From Plakobranchus ocellatus (taxonomy: Eukaryota; Mollusca; Gastropoda; Plakobranchidae): a stretch of DNA of 21,317 bases. How positions within the stretch are numbered: the first letter of the stretch is position 1; every line of letters starts with the position of its first letter. The DNA is taken from positions 546,681-567,997 of the forward strand of contig BLXT01006951.1 of NCBI GenBank assembly GCA_019648995.1, written 5' to 3'. Made by a program: the position numbers and the translations under genes. This document shows, in pieces, positions 18,301 to 21,317 of this stretch. A model generated the notes under the pieces. It made no database searches, was not told the DNA's origin, and worked only from the letters and a program-made list of their open reading frames with translations.

Positions 18301-19957
18301 CAGGATTAACAGTTGATTATGAAGAATAAGATTTGGCTGTAATATTTAATATAGGTGTTGGTCCTTTATACAAGTACAGGCAACTCTAACTTTTAAGGAT
18401 CATTTTCTGAGAAATGTTTTGGCCAAGAAGGATTAAACACAACTTTTTGAAGTGTACAGACGACTTTGGAAAACTAAAATCAAAATCACTTCCAAAGATT
18501 TTTTAAATGTTTTTTTTTTTAAGATAAATTGAATTGATGATAGGGGAAAGAGTGTATGTTTAGTCCCTTGTTTTGAAATAATTTTTTTTAAAGCGAAAAT
18601 TTTTTTTCATTTTCATTTATATTGTCTTTAATTATATTTCTCTTTGTACTTCCATCTTTTTTTTTTGCCTCAGTGAAAGAGTCAGCTTTTATTCTTCTGC
18701 AAACCGTGCCATCCCATGTGAATGTGGAGAATATAATCAAACAGCTGGAACAGGTGAGATGCGCAACAGATTTAACTTTCACTTCATGTTCTTAAAACTT
18801 CCCCAGGAGATTTTTTATTGTTGCGATTTGAGCATGGCCTACGACTACAGCTCGGAGCCAGATGCTTGTATAACTGCCAATCAATTCTCAAATGAACTTT
18901 TGATGAATTGAATCAAAGCTTAGGTATTTCAGAGGCATAAGATGAAAAACTTGTAAGTTTTGATCATTCTGAAACCGCTAATAACAAGAATGGCTCGGTC
19001 CTGGTCTGCTATACATGCTATCATGGACCGGGCAACCGGGCGAGGCACAACCTTGTTATTTACGGCCGGGTCCGAGTCCACTATGCACATAGCCTTAAAA
19101 TGGATTGGTTTGGTTTTTTGTGTATAGCCAGCCCACAACAAGGTGACCTCAGGCTTTTGGGCCCTCCGTCAGGCCAGAGTGCCAGTGGCAGGGCTTGAAC
19201 TATTAGCGTGGAAGACTCACCATTTGTTGATTAAAAATGCATTAAAGTTCAAAAGTTGTTCTCATTTGCCTTGTTTTATCAAATGTCTGTGTTAACAAAC
19301 TCTTTATCTTTCACCCTAGAAACCTGACGAAGGACAGTTATAGCTGTGATGAGTTTGTATAGTATGAAATCCCTGGCTCAAATGGCCAAAATAGTAGTCA
19401 TGAATTGTTCAGCTGCAAAAAAAAATTTTTTTTTTTTTCACTCAAAAGTTTCTATAATTGTTCTGGCTTTATGCCTAGACAGAATTCCTCTTTTCTGTAA
19501 AGAAAGCAAATCATGAACAAATGATTTTATATTGATGAATGGTATTTCTAAAGCTTGTGCTGAGATCCATATTTTAGGATGCAAAGAACTCTGTTAATTC
19601 AATTATTTGATTCTCTCTGATACATTCTTATGTTTTAAAGAGAACTTTTGAGGTATTTTCTCTGTATCAATCTCTATAGCTGAATGAATTACTCTCCTAT
19701 TTTAATGTTTAGCTTTTAAAGACACAGTAGATTCTCTTTACTTAACCAAGCTCCATTTCATTTTCTGTCTGCAGATGGAGGGGATTTATGGAGTTCACGA
19801 GTGCCACATCTGGCAGCTGGCTGGGAATCGCATCGTCGCGTCTGCCCACATCCGCTGTCATGGCATTGAGGAGTATATGGAGCTAGCCAGCAAAATTAAA
19901 CATGTCTTTCACAACGCAGGCATTCATTCCACCACAATCCAGCCTGAATTTATAGAT
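8437..19957 (+). CDS. SLC30A1: ZnT1-type zinc exporter (CDF/SLC30 family), seven exons joined
   Basis: The seven exons join to 382 residues closely resembling ZnT1, a plasma-membrane Zn2+/H+ antiporter that exports cytosolic zinc. Visible order: TM1 (about 11-31), TM2 (34-56) with DSFHMLSD giving H43 and D47, the [17 protein letters not shown] block leading into TM3 (75-99), TM4 (112-133), a His-rich cytosolic loop from 135, TM5 (242-266) with HVLGD giving H246 and D250, TM6 (275-297), and the cytoplasmic domain with [11 protein letters not shown] and [12 protein letters not shown]43/D47/H246/D250 form the family's tetrahedral transport site. His at 43 favours Zn over the Mn-transporting ZnT10 type, which has Asn there. 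The vertebrate ZnT1 Cys-containing TM5-TM6 loop is absent; only a short EGDWKYY segment is present. At 382 residues it is shorter than human ZnT1 (about 507) and lacks a defined C-terminal tail. An in-frame TGA at 8425-8427 fixes the start. Family call very secure; ZnT1 versus a ZnT1/10 ancestor less so. Confidence 0.9.
8674..8798 (+). mobile_element. tRNA-derived SINE-like element, copy 1 (5'-truncated)
   Basis: GC-rich island in AT-rich intron. GGTTCGAGCCC at 8693-8703 matches a pol III B box, followed by CTGACGGAGGGCC, TCACCTTGTTGTGG and GGCTATATACAAAAACCAAA. The same series appears inverted at 19106-19215. No A box is visible, so the tRNA head is incomplete. A 14-bp direct repeat, TCCTTTCCCTAATG, occurs at 8674-8687 and 8785-8798 and may be the target-site duplication. 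However, part of the left copy also resembles the other element's head, so an internal duplication is possible. Confidence 0.7.
9267..9311. repeat. 23-bp tandem duplication, two copies
   Basis: AAATTAAGTTACTCTTTAAA plus CT occurs at 9267-9288 and again at 9290-9311 without mismatch. Confidence 0.93.
9414..9636 (+). CDS. SLC30A1: ZnT1 coding exon 2 (residues 60-133: TM3, TM4)
   Basis: The acceptor is TTGCCTTTTTTAG and the donor is A|GTAAGC, leaving phase 1. It encodes the conserved [15 protein letters not shown] signature preceding TM3 and the [16 protein letters not shown] helix (TM4). This matches the human NTFGWIRAEVMGALVNA and GVAGLLVNVLGLCLF blocks. Confidence 0.96.
9637..10396 (+). other. 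ZnT1 intron 2 (contains assembly gap)
   Basis: Donor GTAAGC and acceptor TTTTAG. AT-rich with no recognisable element. The N gap at 10360-10381 lies inside the T tract at the acceptor, so the true intron length is unknown. Confidence 0.9.
10360..10381. other. Assembly gap (22 N) within a poly-T tract
   Basis: A run of N flanked on both sides by T homopolymer, just 15 bases before exon 3. It probably reflects a T run too long to resolve. Confidence 0.99.
10397..10693 (+). CDS. SLC30A1: ZnT1 coding exon 3 (residues 134-233: His-rich cytosolic loop)
   Basis: The acceptor is a T tract ending TTTTAG; its upstream part is an N gap. Ser134 is completed across the junction. The exon opens with [19 protein letters not shown] and a later DHSH, ten histidines in all, which is the zinc-binding or sensing loop between TM4 and TM5 of CDF exporters. 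It continues as a poorly conserved polar segment. Donor C|GTGAGG at 10694 is the only good phase-1 site that matches the next acceptor; the unspliced frame runs into a GT/T-rich tract. The rest of the loop after the His cluster is not recognisable. The donor choice is inferred from phase, so the 3' border is the least sure part. Confidence 0.85.
10694..11314 (+). other. ZnT1 intron 3
   Basis: A 621-nt intron from GTGAGG to CACACAG. It starts with a TTG/GT-rich tract (about 10702-10731), then a T-rich block, and holds a 40-base T homopolymer at 11148-11187. No gene or element is recognisable. Confidence 0.85.
11148..11187. repeat. 40-base poly-T run
   Basis: Uninterrupted T homopolymer inside intron 3. 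On the opposite strand it would read as poly-A, but no retroelement body is visible next to it. Confidence 0.95.
11315..11456 (+). CDS. SLC30A1: ZnT1 coding exon 4 (residues 233-280: TM5, second HxxxD)
   Basis: The acceptor is TTTTTTCCACACAG and the donor is AG|GTAAGT, a near-perfect consensus, leaving phase 2. The exon encodes [19 protein letters not shown], almost identical to vertebrate ZnT1, with H246 and D250 completing the zinc site. It then gives a short extracellular turn, [12 protein letters not shown], instead of the longer Cys-containing loop of vertebrates. Confidence 0.96.
11486..11521 (+). pseudogene. Decayed duplicate of the exon 4 3' end
   Basis: A segment 67 bp downstream of 11419-11454 repeats it with a few changes: AGGG-GACTGGAAGTA---TATTGATCCTGC. 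In the matching frame it still reads [11 protein letters not shown] against [11 protein letters not shown] of the real exon. It is preceded by ATTATTGCAG but lacks a donor and runs into stops, so it is not a usable exon. Confidence 0.75.
11524..11587. repeat. CTA/CTG trinucleotide-rich repeat
   Basis: An imperfect (ACT)n/(CTG)n array, directly following the exon 4 echo. The open frames across it come from the repeat. Confidence 0.85.
11881..12021. repeat. Cluster of three ACGT-cored hairpins
   Basis: Hairpin 1 at 11881-11899 is TGACGTAT-GTT-ATACGTCA, a perfect 8-bp stem. Hairpin 2 centres on ACGTTGAACGT at 11931-11941. Hairpin 3 has 18-nt arms at 11979-11996 and 12004-12021 with one mismatch around a 7-nt loop. 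ACGT occurs seven times in about 140 bp. The spacers share ATCTTGGCA or ATGGCAC words, so the cluster looks like diverged tandem units or the end of a DNA transposon. Confidence 0.85.
12075..12245 (-). mobile_element. Possible DNA-transposon relic (tentative)
   Basis: The minus strand reads GRPNHDVRP, a stop, then a short Cys-containing stretch with [14 protein letters not shown]. This vaguely recalls the C-terminal tail of piggyBac-type transposases. Just beyond it on the minus strand lie CCTTTAACTCC and the ACGT hairpins, as might be expected of an element end. The match is weak, the frame is broken, and no catalytic part is visible. It may be chance. Confidence 0.2.
12278..12285. promoter_or_regulatory. 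Perfect CRE-like palindrome TGACGTCA
   Basis: The canonical cAMP-response element sequence, inside intron 4 and about 260 bp from the ACGT hairpin cluster. The sequence is exact; any regulatory role is unproven, and one such 8-mer is expected by chance about every 65 kb. Confidence 0.3.
13138..13225. repeat. CAC/CTG/CTA trinucleotide-rich repeat
   Basis: Imperfect ACC/ACT units, then (CAC)n, then (CTG)n and ACTA-type units. A proline/alanine-rich open frame across it is a repeat artefact. Confidence 0.88.
14725..14865. repeat. Diverged 70-bp tandem duplication
   Basis: GAAACC--T-CTGAC, then TCCAATATATTATCTAAAAA and ATAAAAG--TTATTTTTTA, occur in the same order at 14725-14790 and 14795-14865. 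The offset is 70 bp, with scattered differences. Confidence 0.85.
15277..15306 (+). repeat. G-run tract, potential G-quadruplex
   Basis: At least four runs of three or more G within 30 bases on the + (sense) strand satisfy the usual G3+N1-7 pattern. It lies 17 bases upstream of the long TA array. Confidence 0.7.
15323..15369. repeat. (TA)n microsatellite, about 23 units
   Basis: Uninterrupted alternating TA for 47 bases, then CTATCTCTATA. Confidence 0.97.
15849..15945 (+). repeat. Dispersed repeat, copy B (pairs with 1299-1408)
   Basis: See copy A. Here the element lies within intron 4, and about ten bases are missing after TTCACTCAAACCT relative to copy A. No terminal inverted repeats or target duplication are apparent. 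Confidence 0.6.
16646..16730. repeat. GC-rich 34-bp tandem repeat, about 2.5 copies
   Basis: GCCACC occurs at 16654, 16688 and 16722, exactly 34 bp apart. TCCCAG follows at 16673 and 16706. The units differ between the anchors. The block is an abrupt GC-rich island in AT-rich intron, so it may be part of an interspersed element of unknown family. Confidence 0.7.
17341..17478. repeat. 23-bp minisatellite, six copies
   Basis: Units start at 17341, 17364, 17387, 17410, 17433 and 17456, each 23 bp apart. The approximate consensus is TGTCAGTAGTTGTGTATCC plus ACCC. The last unit is the most diverged. There are no spacers, so it is a plain tandem array. Confidence 0.95.
17862..17905 (+). CDS. SLC30A1: ZnT1 coding exon 5, 44-nt micro-exon (residues 280-295: TM6)
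   Basis: The acceptor is CTCTCAATTTCAG and the donor is C|GTAAGT. Its 44 nt supply only the TM6 core, [14 protein letters not shown], which aligns with human CVVMVCILLYTTYPLL. It is flanked by a 6.4-kb and a 0.8-kb intron. Phases on both sides (2 in, 1 out) fit the neighbours exactly. Confidence 0.93.
17906..18673 (+). other. ZnT1 intron 5
   Basis: A 768-nt intron from GTAAGT to GCCTCAG with a long T-rich acceptor tract. AT-rich; no element or gene is recognisable. Confidence 0.92.
18674..18753 (+). CDS. SLC30A1: ZnT1 coding exon 6 (residues 295-321: TM6 end, start of C-terminal domain)
   Basis: The acceptor is a long T tract ending TTGCCTCAG and the donor is CAG|GTGAGA, phase 0. It encodes [19 protein letters not shown] and the first helix, IIKQLEQ, of the cytoplasmic ferredoxin-like domain. 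This matches human LKESALILLQTVPKQIDIR. Confidence 0.95.
18754..19774 (+). other. ZnT1 intron 6 (contains SINE copy 2, inverted)
   Basis: A 1021-nt intron from GTGAGA to CTGCAG. It contains the inverted SINE-like element and, next to it, a GC-rich stretch at about 18990-19093 that may be an extension of the element. The remainder is AT-rich. Confidence 0.92.
19106..19215 (-). mobile_element. tRNA-derived SINE-like element, copy 2, opposite orientation
   Basis: Read on the minus strand it gives AGTTCAAGCCCTGCCACTGG (B-box region), then CTGACGGAGGGCC, TCACCTTGTTGTGG and GGCTATACACAAAAAACCAA. These are the same blocks in the same order as 8693-8784, at roughly 85 percent identity by eye. The head extends a little further than in copy 1 but still lacks a clear A box. 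The flank at 18990-19093 is also GC-rich and may belong to the element's 3' part. Confidence 0.72.
19775..19957 (+). CDS. SLC30A1: ZnT1 coding exon 7 (residues 322-382: cytoplasmic domain)
   Basis: The acceptor is TTTTCTGTCTGCAG. The exon encodes the dimerising ferredoxin-like domain: [19 protein letters not shown], then IVASAHIRC, then [16 protein letters not shown], each block matching human ZnT1. The ATG at its start is an internal Met, not an initiator. A good donor GTGAGT starts at 19958, so the exon probably ends there. If the donor is not used, the frame continues 20 codons to a TAA at 20018-20020. Confidence 0.93.
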
Positions 19958-20020
19958 GTGAGTACTTGGGCAATCTGCAGGACTGGCTACTGTAATCAGG
20001 TCTTGCTCAATAGGGCTTAA
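19958..20020 (+). CDS. SLC30A1: Possible read-through C-terminal tail of ZnT1 (intron retention or true end)
   Basis: Without splicing at 19958 the frame adds about 20 residues, including ICRTGYCNQ, and stops at TAA 20018-20020. An AATAAA lies at 20243-20248, at a plausible distance for polyadenylation. The tail resembles the human ZnT1 Cys-containing tail only vaguely, and the GTGAGT at the boundary is a strong donor. It may be an alternative end or simply intron. Confidence 0.3.
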   Translation: MSTWAICRTGYCNQVLLNRA

Positions 20021-21201
20021 AAATTAGTTCCGTTTTAAATGATGAATCTTATCAACTAAACAGCCAAGGTATTTCCTCACATTGTCCAGAAAAGCAACAT
20101 CACACAGAATGAGAACTTGAGTGGTAATAGAGATCTTAATATGAATTTGTGTATGAAAATACTATTTTGGGGCAAAAATAAGCTCATTCAGTTTTTTACA
20201 TACTAAACATACGAAATTTTTTCTTTAAATACCTGTGTTGTGAATAAAATGAAATAATTAACAAGGGTTTTGTGTACATTTTTATTTATAATGATTATTG
20301 ACCAAGCTGAACATTTTGTATATGGATTACTTATCTTCCGTTTAACATCTTTTTTTTTTCAATATTCAACTATAGTTCTTTCATTTTCTAATCTGTGGAT
20401 TTAAGAGACAATCAGATGTAAAATATGTGTGTCTTCTTGTGCAATATTCAATACATAAACCTTAGTGCTTGATCTGCCCAGTGTATGCAAGCAAACTTTT
20501 GTCAGAGTAGTTTTATTTTCCATTCCTAAAACATCAAGATTTTGTTCAAGTGATATATCTGTGGCCTTGATCTGAATCCAGCTCCAAATTAGATTTTTTA
20601 TTGGAAGAAAACTATCTTGATTTTATTGGCTTTACTTTCTTCAAGATGTGAAGAATATACCACAAATTTGGATTGTAGATTTAGATTTGATTTTGGCTAG
20701 GCTAAGTTCTTAAATGTTATTTTAATGTAGATGTAAAGCCTTTTATGCAATCCATTGCTCATACAATTAACCAAGTTTAATTTTCTCTCTACGTTTTTGT
20801 AAGTCTCAATATTGGAGGCAAATAAATATGGCTTTCAAAGATCAGTGAAGCATTAGTAGCACAGAGCTAGATCTGGTAGTGGTGAATTATACGATTTGTA
20901 AACGCGACCTCTACTCCCTTCTAGCTCATCTGTGGCTGGAGAAACACCTGGTGGCTTGCTCTCATTGTTTCCAACTCTGGTGTTGCAGTACTTGTTCGAA
21001 GAAAGCTGTATTGCTCTCTTGTTGCTTACATGTTGTACAAATGGAATGTTTTAGGCATGACGTGGACTGAAATAACTTCAACACCAAAATAATGTTACAA
21101 GTCTTGTGTACAAATTACTGAAGCCTTTTGGACCCCTATGTAAGTCAACTACAATTCCTGTTAATGTCCCATCACAACTAAAGACTCAGCATCTCTTCAT
21201 T
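20021..21201. other. 3' region of ZnT1 or last intron; no certain exon
   Basis: AT-rich with AATAAA at 20243-20248 and 20821-20826, usable as polyadenylation signals. A good acceptor, GGTGTTGCAG, ends at 20988. From 20989 the phase-0 frame gives 21 residues and a TAG at 21052-21054, and the next frame gives a Cys-rich peptide ending in TGA. Neither clearly matches a ZnT1 tail. If the donor at 19958 is used, the terminal exon may be here or beyond the window. Confidence 0.4.
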
Positions 21202-21317
21202 GTGAGGGCATTTCTCTCCCCAGATCTCTTCTTCCTCTACAGTGAGATAATCATGCGAAATTTGGAGAATCACCCAGGAATTAAGGTGGACGGGCAGAAC
21301 ATAAACAACTTAAGATA
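21202..21317 (+). mobile_element. LINE (non-LTR retrotransposon) reverse-transcriptase fragment, cut by the window edge
   Basis: The frame starting GTG at 21202 reads VRAFLSPDLFFLYSEIIMR and continues NLENHPGIKVDGQNINNLR to the edge. This is the conserved RT block that usually reads VRQGC-LSPDLF-LYSE-IMR and runs into YADD. The QGC residues after VR are lost, which suggests a small deletion and a dead copy. No open frame of RT type is visible upstream of 21202, so the element is also 5'-truncated or rearranged. The catalytic YADD would begin at the last bases of the window. Confidence 0.85.

Overview
This is a stretch of animal nuclear genome. It is AT-rich, with long introns, many homopolymers and microsatellites, a tRNA-derived SINE pair and a LINE reverse-transcriptase fragment. 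It holds one recognisable protein-coding gene, on the + strand: a SLC30A1 (ZnT1)-type zinc exporter of the cation diffusion facilitator (CDF) family, split over at least seven coding exons between 8437 and 19957. The protein resembles invertebrate ZnT1. The repeats and intron sizes fit a mollusc or other lophotrochozoan, but the sequence alone does not fix the taxon. Nothing bacterial or viral is present.

Layout. 1-8110 is non-coding, either intergenic or a long first intron. It has a perfect 76-bp tandem duplication (4585-4736), simple repeats and one copy of a dispersed repeat (1299-1408). A strong splice acceptor at 8109-8110 suggests that 5'UTR exon sequence starts at 8111, with the coding start at 8437. 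Exons at 8437-8613, 9414-9636, 10397-10693, 11315-11456, 17862-17905, 18674-18753 and 19775-19957 join in phase with GT/AG borders. They give 382 residues that align with vertebrate ZnT1 from the initiator Met to the QPEF motif of the cytoplasmic domain. The gene's 3' end is not settled: read-through of the last donor gives a stop at 20018-20020, while splicing would lead to a terminal exon I cannot identify. An N gap (10360-10381) lies in the polypyrimidine tract just before the His-rich-loop exon.

Intron 4 is 6.4 kb and is the main repository of odd sequence. It holds a decayed duplicate of the end of exon 4, an ACGT-rich cluster of hairpins next to a possible transposon relic, a 23-bp minisatellite, a 34-bp GC-rich repeat, and a G-run next to a long (TA)n tract. 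Introns 1 and 6 carry the same SINE in opposite orientations, bracketing exons 2-6. The window ends inside a LINE reverse-transcriptase fragment (21202-21317), cut just before its expected YADD motif.

I see no evidence of a new multi-gene system. The observations most worth checking are the inverted SINE pair, the exon-4 echo, the ACGT palindrome cluster, the 44-nt micro-exon encoding TM6, and the alternative C-terminus.
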